Shown here in pieces: positions 35,692 through 42,701 of a stretch of DNA of 64,000 bases. The stretch covers positions 310,001 to 374,000 of the forward strand of contig CAXXRP010000010.1 of NCBI GenBank assembly GCA_963662375.2. The letters run 5' to 3'. The translations under genes and the position numbers were made by a program. The notes below the pieces were generated by a model that was not told where the DNA came from, made no database searches, and saw only the letters and a list, made by a program, of their open reading frames with translations. Within the stretch, counting starts at the first letter, position 1. Each line of letters begins with the position of its first letter. Source of the DNA: UBA11612 sp963662375. Lineage in GTDB: Bacteria > Pseudomonadota > Alphaproteobacteria > Rhodospirillales > Rhodospirillaceae.

Positions 35692-36693
35692 GTCAGGCCT
35701 CCCGCTGCGGCTTTGAGCAACGGCGCGCTAGTGCGTTCAGCGATGCGCAGGCGTGCGGAGCGTGCGCGGGGGTTTTTCGCGGTCTCGGCGTCACGCGGCG
35801 TGATGGGGCGGCGGGACAGAGCCGTGAAGGTCGCGATGTTCTGTGCAGGACTTAGACTTGCGGGCGCATGGCGTGAGGGGCGGGCGGCCGTGCCCGAGCG
35901 TGCCTTCAAGAACGTTTTGACAATGCGGTCTTCCAGGGAATGAAAAGATACGACGGCAAGTATACCGCCGGGGCGCAGTAGGCGTTCGGCGCAATGCAGA
36001 CCGCGTTCCAATTCACCGAGTTCATCGTTCACTAGGATCCGCAAAGCCTGAAAAGTGCGCGTCGCCGGATCGATGCCATCGCGGGAGCGGTGCACTTTGG
36101 CCCGGATGACATCGGCAAGACGCAGGGTGCGCGAGAACGGTCGGTTGCGGCGTGCTTCGACAATGGCGCGGGCAACACGGCGCGCATGGCGCTCTTCACC
36201 GTAGGTCAAAATGATGTCGGCAAGTTCCTTCTCGGACATCGTATTGACAATGTCGGCGGCGCTGCGGCCGCTACGCTCCATGCGCATGTCCAGGGGGCCG
36301 TCACGCAGAAAGGGAAAAGCCGCGGGTGCGGTCCTCGATTTGCATGGAGCTAATGCCGAGATCCAGAGCAACCCCATTCACCGCGGTTACGCCGTGCTCG
36401 GCCAACAATTCAGCCATGTTGCCGAAGCGCCCCTGCACAAGATGCAGTCGCCCATGAAACCTTTCGGCGAGAGCCTCACCGCGGGTGAGGGTTTCGGGAT
36501 CGCGGTCGATCGCCCACACCACGCATTCCGCGGCCTCAAGCAGCGCTGTTGTATAGCCGCCCGCGCCGAACGTTCCGTCCACGTAGATGTCGCTGGACTT
36601 TGGCGCCAGGGCTTTAACCACTTCATTGAGAAGAACAGGGGTATGGTCGTACCGCGCAGGCGGGAATGTGCTGGTAGTTTCGGCCGTGCTCAT
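35688..36693 (-). CDS. rsmH: 16S rRNA m4C1402 methyltransferase RsmH (MraW), frameshifted
   Basis: RsmH methylates N4 of C1402 in 16S rRNA. The front part reads DHTPVLLNEVVKALAP, YVDGTFGAGGYTTALLEAA (SAM loop), VVWAIDRDPE and VALDLGISSMQIEDRTRGFS. It then stops within six codons. The second part continues one frame over with LRDGPLDMRMERSGRSAADI, ANTMSE-like VNTMSEKELADIILTYGEE and GGILAVVSFHSLEDRIVKTF. The break lies in the short run of G (C on the coding strand) at 36312-36314; removing one base restores GFSFLRDGPLDMRM. Everything else is intact. A sequencing or assembly error is plausible; a real mutation would abolish the enzyme. Confidence 0.85.
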
Positions 36694-37139
36694 GCAGTCT
36701 CACCATCGGCAGGCTTTAGACTTGCGGCCACGCGGCGTAGTTTTTCTTGCTTCACGACGGCAAGCGATGACGGCTCCCAAAGTTGGAATTTCCACCCGCG
36801 GCCGACAAAAGTGGCCTGGTCTTTCAGATGCGCCTTAGAGATAAATTCGTCGGGAAGAACAATACGACCGTCGCCGTCCAGCGGCAGCTCGCGTAGTTCT
36901 TCCATGATGAGTTCTGCCGCTTCATCTCGCGGGGCGGGTACAAAACTGTCGGTAAATCCAGAAAGTAGGTTTTCGAAGCGGTCGAAGCCGGCACCTTCCA
37001 GGCAGGATTCAAATAGTGACGGGTGCAGGGCGACACTGGTCAGGCCTCGCCCCGTAATCACCGCGCGAAAGGGCGCGGGCACGGAAACCCGACCCTTGGC
37101 ATCAATCTTGTTTGTGAAACTCCCAAAGAACGCCTTCAT
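36690..37139 (-). CDS. mraZ: Division/cell wall cluster transcriptional repressor MraZ
   Basis: A DNA-binding protein with two AbrB-like SpoVT domains. Repeat one is FFGSFTNKIDAKGRVSVPAP followed by FR; repeat two is ELPLDGDGRIVLPDEFISKA. MraZ oligomers bind TGGGN direct repeats upstream of their own gene and repress the dcw operon. Exactly such an array lies 95 to 140 bases upstream. The ATG at 37139 follows GAGGGTGG at good spacing; the longer open frame to 37187 is rejected. It is the first gene of the cluster and overlaps rsmH by four bases. Confidence 0.96.
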   Translation of the reverse strand: MKAFFGSFTNKIDAKGRVSVPAPFRAVITGRGLTSVALHPSLFESCLEGAGFDRFENLLSGFTDSFVPAPRDEAAELIMEELRELPLDGDGRIVLPDEFISKAHLKDQATFVGRGWKFQLWEPSSLAVVKQEKLRRVAASLKPADGETA

Positions 37140-37233
37140 AGCCGAGCCACCCTCTAGCCCGTTTCCCCGAGCCCAGGGCCCCGGCACACCTGCAATGTCC
37201 CCAAAATGTTAAGAACCCGCAAAACCGCGAACT

Positions 37234-37278
37234 TGGACCTTGATGGTATTTCATGGGAATTTATGGGTGTCAATGGGA
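37234..37278 (-). promoter_or_regulatory. MraZ operator: TGGGN direct repeats with 10-bp period
   Basis: On the plus strand, TGGGA (37254-37258), TGGGT (37264-37268) and TGGGA (37274-37278) are spaced by exactly five bases. Degenerate copies TGGAC (37234) and TGGTA (37244) extend the same 10-bp register, giving five helically phased repeats. TGGGN repeats with five-base spacers are the known MraZ operator of E. coli. Relative to mraZ the repeats here read as NCCCA on the coding strand. A TTGACA element overlaps the array, so bound MraZ would block the promoter. Confidence 0.85.
37268..37273 (-). promoter_or_regulatory. Candidate -35 element of the dcw promoter
   Basis: TTGACA on the minus strand, between the second and third perfect TGGGN repeats. 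No strong -10 is found at 16-18 bases (best AATACC or AAATAC), so the promoter call is tentative. Its position inside the operator fits autorepression by MraZ. Confidence 0.4.
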
Positions 37279-37491
37279 TAAGTCCCTAAGAGCTTGATTA
37301 TGTTCTACTTTTGTTCTCTTTTGCCGAGAGATATGAGAGAGTCTATTTGAGAAATAATATTTCGTGATTGGCTAATTTTGTGCCGACTGTTCCGAGTACC
37401 CCCTAGGGATGGCGGATTGGGGGCCGCAACCGGGTTTTTCCGGGGCAGATGCCTCCCAGACCAGATTTTGAGAATTTTTCGGAAAAAATAT

Positions 37492-37886
37492 GCGCCAGAT
37501 GGCCTGTAAGCCGGGTTCTGTCCTCGGTGTTTCCACCGATGGATGGCCATTCCTCTAGGACGGATGTCGCCACCCGCCTCATGCGACCGACCCGGACGGC
37601 AGCTCGAAAACCCGCTTTTCGCCACGGAAAACCGCGCGAAAGGCCGTCCCTATTTGGTCTTGCTCCAGGTGGGGTTTGCCCTGCCACCGCCGTTACCGGC
37701 GGCGCGGTGCGCCCTTACCGCACCTTTTCACCCTTACCGGCGCAAAAGCACCGGCGGTATATTTTCTGTGGCACTTTCCCTAGGGTCGCCCCCGCCGGGT
37801 GCTACCCGGCACCTTGTTTCCGTGGAGCCCGGACTTTCCTCTATCCGGGCCGAAGCCCGGATAGCGGCCATCCGGCCATCTGGCGC
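37492..37886 (-). ncRNA. rnpB: RNase P RNA, bacterial class A
   Basis: The catalytic RNA that removes tRNA 5' leaders. The ends pair perfectly as P1: 13 bases at 37874-37886 with 37492-37504. The universally conserved GAGGAAAGTCCGGGCTCC lies at 37824-37841 just inside the 5' end, and ACAGAACCCGGCTTA at 37507-37521 just inside the 3' end; together they form helix P4 and the J regions. The interior is full of GC-rich hairpins as expected. A six-T run follows P1 at 37481-37488 and probably ends transcription. The gene is 31 bp downstream of the amidase gene on the same strand. Confidence 0.96.
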
Positions 37887-37917
37887 AGAGGCAAAATGGG
37901 CGTCCTGTGTCGGAAGG

Positions 37918-38664
37918 TCAAGTGGAGTGCGGGCGGTCCGCGATGGCAGCGATGAGGCCACCGGTTTCGAGGTCCAAGGCGCCGTCAACGATGGAAGGGC
38001 GGTAGTGGCGTTGGAAGGCGCAGATTACATCGGCCGCGGCAGTTTGCGGGTCGAGAATATCAGCCCCCAGATCCGTAGATAGCGGTACCGCATAGCCGAT
38101 GGCCGACAGGTGCGCGAGCGCGGTGCCGATGTCCGGCACGCCGTTCATCGGCGCCGCATCGTGCGGCCATACACCTATGCCACGCGCGGCCATGTCCTTC
38201 CACGGAAAAAGTTCGCCGGGGTCTGTTTTGCGCCCAGGGGCGACGTCGGAATGACCGAGTACGTTCTTTTGTTCAATGCCGTGCCGTTCCATGATCTCGC
38301 CGGCGAGCAGCGCGAAGGCGTCCAATTGTACGCTTGGAAATGCGCGGTAACCGTGGTCGTGGCCGGGATTGACCAGCTCGACACCGATAGAGGCGCTGTT
38401 GAGGTCGCGCAGTTCATTCCAGAATGAAACGCCGGCGTGCCACGCGCGCATATCCTCGGATACCATTTGGTAAATCAAACCGTCCTCGTCGATCATATAA
38501 TGCGCGCTGACTTTCGACGCCTCATCGCACATGCGGTTCAATGCATCGCCGCACGACCGCATACCGGTGTAATGCACAATCAGATGCTGTACGTGCACGG
38601 CACCGTCCACGGGCTTACGTAGGTTGCGGTTGGGTGAAGGCTGATTGATGAAGGTGCGTGTCAT
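37918..38664 (-). CDS. N-acetylmuramoyl-L-alanine amidase, AmiD-like
   Basis: A 248-residue Amidase_2 (PGRP-like) zinc enzyme with a C-terminal peptidoglycan-binding helix domain. Zn ligands are in HLIVHYTGM and in VLGHSDVAPGRKTDPGELFPW, with the catalytic Lys in GRKTDP; RAWHAGVSFW is the other conserved core motif. The C-terminal PG_binding_1 part includes LAHLSAIGY and VICAFQRHYRP. It cleaves the bond between MurNAc and L-Ala in muropeptides. No signal peptide is evident, so it may act on cytoplasmic anhydro-muropeptides (AmpD-like recycling); an AmiD-like lipoprotein is excluded by the lack of a lipobox. Confidence 0.9.
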   Translation of the reverse strand: MTRTFINQPSPNRNLRKPVDGAVHVQHLIVHYTGMRSCGDALNRMCDEASKVSAHYMIDEDGLIYQMVSEDMRAWHAGVSFWNELRDLNSASIGVELVNPGHDHGYRAFPSVQLDAFALLAGEIMERHGIEQKNVLGHSDVAPGRKTDPGELFPWKDMAARGIGVWPHDAAPMNGVPDIGTALAHLSAIGYAVPLSTDLGADILDPQTAAADVICAFQRHYRPSIVDGALDLETGGLIAAIADRPHST

Positions 38665-38742
38665 ATGCGCGTGCCGAGAATTGTCTCACGCGTGTTTAGA
38701 GGATTCCGGAAATGGGGGCAAATACCTCCGGGTCTCGAGCCT

Positions 38743-39060
38743 TTAAATGTGCGCTCGAACGAGCGCGAAAAGGCCAACGCCACAGCCAATCAGCAACTCA
38801 AAAGGCGCAGCCAAGATCGGTGTAAATGCCATCGTCACGGAAATTGAGATTTCCGAAATGATCGTGGAAATATCCAGCAAGAACGGAGTCGCGATGAACA
38901 CGATTGCCGCAACTCCAAGCACAGCGCCCGCTTCAACGAATAAGACTAGACGCCGCCGATAAATCTTCGCCATCGTACGAGCGACAAAAGCATCGTCAAT
39001 CAGATGCGAAGCGCTTTCCGCGAAGATTCGTGTCAGATCATTGTCGAGGTCGTCGCTCAT
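38743..39060 (-). CDS. Small membrane protein of a sigma-factor locus
   Basis: A 105-residue protein with an N-terminal cytoplasmic helix (DNDLTRIFAESASHLIDDAF), a basic stretch (KIYRRR) and two or three hydrophobic helices. The layout, a short charged cytosolic part before membrane spans directly after an ECF sigma gene, is that of a small anti-sigma-like membrane protein, but no family is certain. It overlaps the stop codon of the sigma-factor remnant by four bases, so the pair was once coupled. With the sigma factor truncated, its present role is unclear. Confidence 0.7.
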   Translation of the reverse strand: MSDDLDNDLTRIFAESASHLIDDAFVARTMAKIYRRRLVLFVEAGAVLGVAAIVFIATPFLLDISTIISEISISVTMAFTPILAAPFELLIGCGVGLFALVRAHI

Positions 39061-39195
39061 TCGTCATTTCCGCATGCGCTAAGCCGCGCCCGCAAGTGCG
39101 CCGCACCGCGGGTGATGTGTGACTTTACCGTACCCAACGGCCATCCGGGAGAGGCCGCGATTTCCGAATGACTCATCCCCTCCGCACCGGCAATC
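39057..39195 (-). pseudogene. ECF-type sigma factor, region 4 remnant
   Basis: Only the last 40 or so residues are left: EGMSHSEIAASPGWPLGTVK, SHITRGAAHLRARL, the helix-turn-helix of sigma region 4 that contacts the -35 element. The sigma-2 domain needed for core binding and promoter melting is absent, and the preceding bases belong to the end of the DUF6249-like gene. An internal deletion that removed roughly the first 120 codons explains this. The remnant could bind DNA at most. Confidence 0.7.
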
Positions 39196-39198
39196 GGA

Positions 39199-39593
39199 TC
39201 ACATGCTTTCGCCCTGCATCTCTCTTGCACGAATACACATGCGCTGGGCCGCCGACGCTGCCAGAAACAAGCCGACGCCAAGTGCGGCTAGAAACGCACC
39301 TGTACCAAGGACGGGCATGATTGGCATTTCGGCTTCATCCAAAAAAAGCTCGGGACGTCAAGGCCGACTCCGAAGGCGACAAAGACGAAACCGCCAATGA
39401 CTAATCCTTCGAAAGACGTGCGCTTGCTTTCCAAGAGTTCCTCTACAACTGCCGGATCGAGCACCTGTCCGTGTTCGATGGCAGTGCGAATGGTCTTCCC
39501 AGTTTCTCGGCGCTGAATGAGACGCGCGGCTATCGACGTGACTGATATGACGCCGGTAACGATCCAGAAAAGCTCTTCTACACCCCATGACAT
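39199..39593 (-). CDS. DUF6249-like membrane protein, frameshifted
   Basis: The first part has a hydrophobic helix (WIVTGVISVTSIAARLI), then ETGKTIRTAIEHGQVLDPAV and a second helix (EGLVIGGFVFVAFGVGLDV). This layout, helix, TIRxAIExGQxLDP linker and helix pair, is seen in DUF6249 proteins found beside ECF sigma genes. After VPSFF the frame goes astray; in the next frame it continues with LDEAEMPIMPVLGTGAFLAA, LGVGLFLAASAAQRM and stops at 39199-39201. The shift occurs in a run of seven T (coding strand) near 39338-39346. Start ATG at 39593 follows a G-rich ribosome binding site. Confidence 0.6.
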
Positions 39594-39687
39594 CGCATTT
39601 CCCCCCTATGGACGAATACTGAATGTATAGGAGATGCGCGCAAAGGGGGATTTGGATGCAGGGTCAGAAAAAGTATGTTGTCCGGCC

Positions 39688-40605
39688 TTACGTCGTGCCG
39701 AACGCGTCGGGATTGATGCTGCCGGATCCGATAGCCTGTTTGATTTTTTCGATGGCCTTGGCTTCGATTTGGCGAATACGTTCCGCCGTCAGGCCGTACA
39801 AGCCCGCCAGTTTCGCCAAGGTCGCCGGGCGTTTGGACAGGTAACGGCGAGTGACGATTTCTTTCTCGCGCCGGTCCAGACTCGACATGGCCTCGTGCAG
39901 AATTTCGGTTTTGACCCGACGCTCCTCGACCTCGGCGACGATGTCTTCGGGGCTGGGCTCGTCGTCAGGGATGGAATCACCGAAGGTTAAGCCGTCGCTG
40001 CCGGGGATCGTTTGATGCAACGAGACATCGTTGGCGCTCATGCGCTGATCCATGGCGATAACGTCATCGCGGTTGACCTTGAAGTGCTCGGCTAGGGACG
40101 TGATGTCGGCCTCGCTCATGTAGTGTTTGCCTTCGGCGTGAAGATCCCGTTTCACACGGCGTAAGTTGAAGAACAGGCGTTTCTTCGCCGCACCGTTACC
40201 CACCTTAATGAGTGACCAGGTCTGCAAAACGAAATTGAGCATGGCGGCGCGAATCCACCAGCGGGCATAGGTGGAAAAGCGAAAACCTTTTCCAGGATCG
40301 AACCGCTCTGCGGATTGCAAGAGGCCGATGTTACCTTCGCCGATGAGGTCAGCAATTGGAACGCCGTAGCCGGAATACTTCTGCGCCATCTTGGGCACCA
40401 GGCGGAGGTGGCTGCCGATCAGTGAGTCGTAGGCCGCGCGGTCGCCCTTGGTGTACCAGCGCCGAACAAGGCGGCGTTCTGCGGGCCCGCTGAGCACCGG
40501 GTAGTTTTTGATTTGTTCAACATACGCACTGTGCTCGGATCGCGCGCCGGATCCAGCGTATGTATATGTCGGGTTTGACTTTGGATTGTGAGCCGCATTG
40601 GCCAT
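39688..40605 (-). CDS. rpoH: RNA polymerase sigma-32 factor RpoH
   Basis: The heat-shock sigma factor. Region 2 holds DLIGEGNIGLLQSAERFDPG and FRFSTYARWWIRAAMLNFVL; the RpoH box appears as AKKRLFFNLRRVKRDL, which sets it apart from RpoD; region 4 is LYGLTAERIRQIEAKAIEKI. Length 305 is normal. The ATG follows AAGGACG. It would direct transcription of chaperone and protease genes; hflKC, degP and the tmRNA/SspB pair elsewhere in the window belong to the same physiology. Upstream lies a perfect 12-bp inverted repeat of unclear role. Confidence 0.96.
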   Translation of the reverse strand: MANAAHNPKSNPTYTYAGSGARSEHSAYVEQIKNYPVLSGPAERRLVRRWYTKGDRAAYDSLIGSHLRLVPKMAQKYSGYGVPIADLIGEGNIGLLQSAERFDPGKGFRFSTYARWWIRAAMLNFVLQTWSLIKVGNGAAKKRLFFNLRRVKRDLHAEGKHYMSEADITSLAEHFKVNRDDVIAMDQRMSANDVSLHQTIPGSDGLTFGDSIPDDEPSPEDIVAEVEERRVKTEILHEAMSSLDRREKEIVTRRYLSKRPATLAKLAGLYGLTAERIRQIEAKAIEKIKQAIGSGSINPDAFGTT

Positions 40606-40681
40606 GGCTGCGTCCTTTTGATCGCCCCCGCTAGCCCCTACCAGCCCATATAAAAGACCCCTTAAGCCCCATTATCAAGCA

Positions 40682-40710
40682 AAAAATAGGACTTAATCAG
40701 TCCTATTTTT
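40682..40710. repeat. Perfect inverted repeat between divergent rpoH and acyl-CoA dehydrogenase genes
   Basis: AAAAATAGGACT / AGTCCTATTTTT with a five-base loop (TAATC). In RNA it would look like an intrinsic terminator in both directions, yet it lies upstream of both genes, 77 bases from rpoH and 184 from the plus-strand gene. It may instead be a DNA operator, a leader attenuator for rpoH, or the leftover terminator of a lost gene. Confidence 0.7.
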
Positions 40711-40893
40711 AAACCCGTTACTGCGCAGGACCGCCCAAAGCGCCACGCAGGGTGGGAAAAGCCATATTTCTGGGCAAGTTGACGGGAGTCCGCAAAACAT
40801 TAATTTACCTCCAGGTGGTTGTGACGTGAGAGGTCTGGGTCACCTTCGGAACTCTAAAGATTTCACACCTAAACAGTTCACAGAGGCCAAATC

Positions 40894-42678
40894 ATGACGA
40901 CTTACACCGCGCCCCTGCGCGACATGCGCTTTGTGTTGCACGAGCTTTTCGACGTGCCCGGCGCGCTCTTGAAGTTACCCGGCTTTGAGGAGGCAAGCGC
41001 CGACGTTTTGGATGCCGTGCTGGAGGAGTGCGCAAAGCTCTGCCAGGAGGTACTGCATCCCCTGAACCAAAGCGGCGACGAAGAAGGATGCATGTTCAAG
41101 GACGGCGTGGTGACCATGCCCAAAGGGTTCAAAGAGGCCTACAAGCAATACGCCCAGGGCGGTTGGTGCGGCCTGACAGCGAGCCCGGAGTACGGTGGCC
41201 AGGGACTGCCCGAGGCGCTTGATTGTCTCGTCGCCGAGATGGTCGGCTCCGCCAACCTTTCGCTGGGCCTTTATCCGGGACTGACGCAGGGAACCATCAC
41301 AGCGCTTGTGGCGCTGGGAACGGACGAGCAAAAAAAGACGTACCTGCCCAAGCTCACCAGTGGCGAGTGGCAAGGCACGATGTGTCTGACGGAATCTCAC
41401 GCCGGCTCGGACCTCGGCCTACTGCGCACCAAGGCCGAGCCCAACGATAACGGCTCTTACAATATTAGCGGCACGAAGATTTTCATTTCGTCCGGCGAGC
41501 ACGACTTGACAGATAACATCGTCCATCTGGTGCTGGCGCGCCTTCCCGATGCACCCCAAGGCACCTGCGGCATTTCAATGTTCCTGGTGCCAAAAGTTCT
41601 GCTGAAAGACGACGGAACGCTGGGGGAGCGCAATAAAGTGTCGACTGGCTCCATCGAGCACAAGATGGGGATGAAGGCGTCGGTCACGTGCGTCATGAAT
41701 TTCGACGGCGCTAAAGGTTGGTTGGTGGGCCAGGCGCATGAGGGTCTGGCCGGCATGTTTGTGATGATGAATAAAGAGCGGCTGTTCGTGGGCGGGCAGG
41801 GCATCAGCATCGCCGAACTCGCCTATCAAAACGCAGCGGTGTACGCGAAGGAACGGCTTCAGGGCCGCGCCTCAGACGGGGTTATGTACCCCGACAAATC
41901 TGCGGACCCGATTATTGTCCACCCGGACATTCGCAACCGTCTGATGTTTTCGCGCGCTATCGTTGAGGCGGAACGGGCGTTGGCGGTATGGACAAACATG
42001 CAAGCGGACATTTCTCACAGGCATACTGACGCTTCGGTGCGCCAGAAAGCAGACGACATGGTCGGATTGATGACACCCATCGTCAAAGCTGCCGGCACCG
42101 ATTTCGGCTCGGAAATCGCAAATACCTGCCTGCAAGTGTTCGGCGGCCACGGCTACATCCGCGAGCACGGTATGGAGCAGATGGTGCGTGATGTCCGCAT
42201 CTCGCAGATTTATGAAGGCACGAACGCGATCCAGGCCATGGACCTCGTGGGCCGCAAATTGGGTTTGGACGGTGGGCGCCTGTTCAACGGTTGGCTAAAC
42301 GAGGTAGAGGCGACGTTGAAGCGCACGGAGGGGCGCAATGACATGGCCGAATTCACCGGGCCACTGAAAGACTCTGTTGAACGCCTAAAGGCCTGCACCC
42401 AATGGCTGTTCGAAGACGCCAAGAACGATCCCAATGCCCGGGGTGCGGCGGCTTGTGACTATCTGCGGTTGTTTGCCTTGACCGTGTTTGCCTGGGTGTG
42501 GACTCTCACGACCGAAACGGCATTGTCCAAGAAAAATGAAAGCGACTCTTTTTACGAGACTAAACTTCATGTAGGACGGTACTTCATGCGCCGAGTACTG
42601 CCGCAGATCGCGGGGCTAGATGCCGTCATCCGCGCGGGCAGCAAGCCCATGATGGCGCTGGAGGAAGCGGCGTTCTGA
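40894..42678 (+). CDS. Acyl-CoA dehydrogenase
   Basis: A 594-residue flavoenzyme of the first step of beta-oxidation, in the long bacterial subfamily with an extra N-terminal helix pair and a C-terminal extension. Key blocks: CLTESHAGSDLGLLRTKAE (FAD and substrate loop), FGGHGYIREHGMEQMVRDVR, and ISQIYEGTNAIQAMDLVGRK with the catalytic base Glu. The start ATG is weakly preceded by AGAGG. It is followed after 23 bp by the AsmA gene on the same strand. Electrons would go to ETF. Substrate chain length is not predictable; together with the enoyl-CoA hydratase at 15.8 kb it indicates fatty acid use. Confidence 0.93.
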   Translation: MTTYTAPLRDMRFVLHELFDVPGALLKLPGFEEASADVLDAVLEECAKLCQEVLHPLNQSGDEEGCMFKDGVVTMPKGFKEAYKQYAQGGWCGLTASPEYGGQGLPEALDCLVAEMVGSANLSLGLYPGLTQGTITALVALGTDEQKKTYLPKLTSGEWQGTMCLTESHAGSDLGLLRTKAEPNDNGSYNISGTKIFISSGEHDLTDNIVHLVLARLPDAPQGTCGISMFLVPKVLLKDDGTLGERNKVSTGSIEHKMGMKASVTCVMNFDGAKGWLVGQAHEGLAGMFVMMNKERLFVGGQGISIAELAYQNAAVYAKERLQGRASDGVMYPDKSADPIIVHPDIRNRLMFSRAIVEAERALAVWTNMQADISHRHTDASVRQKADDMVGLMTPIVKAAGTDFGSEIANTCLQVFGGHGYIREHGMEQMVRDVRISQIYEGTNAIQAMDLVGRKLGLDGGRLFNGWLNEVEATLKRTEGRNDMAEFTGPLKDSVERLKACTQWLFEDAKNDPNARGAAACDYLRLFALTVFAWVWTLTTETALSKKNESDSFYETKLHVGRYFMRRVLPQIAGLDAVIRAGSKPMMALEEAAF

Positions 42679-42701
42679 TTACGCTCCCACGCATACGCCG
42701 G

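Noticed and set aside
36301..36320. Programmed ribosomal frameshift in rsmH
   Set aside because: No slippery heptamer, downstream pseudoknot or internal Shine-Dalgarno typical of programmed shifting was seen. One extra base is simpler.
36211..37212. A 333-codon plus-strand open frame opposite rsmH and mraZ
   Set aside because: It is antisense to well-supported genes, has no recognisable domain, and arises from GC-rich codon bias on the opposite strand.
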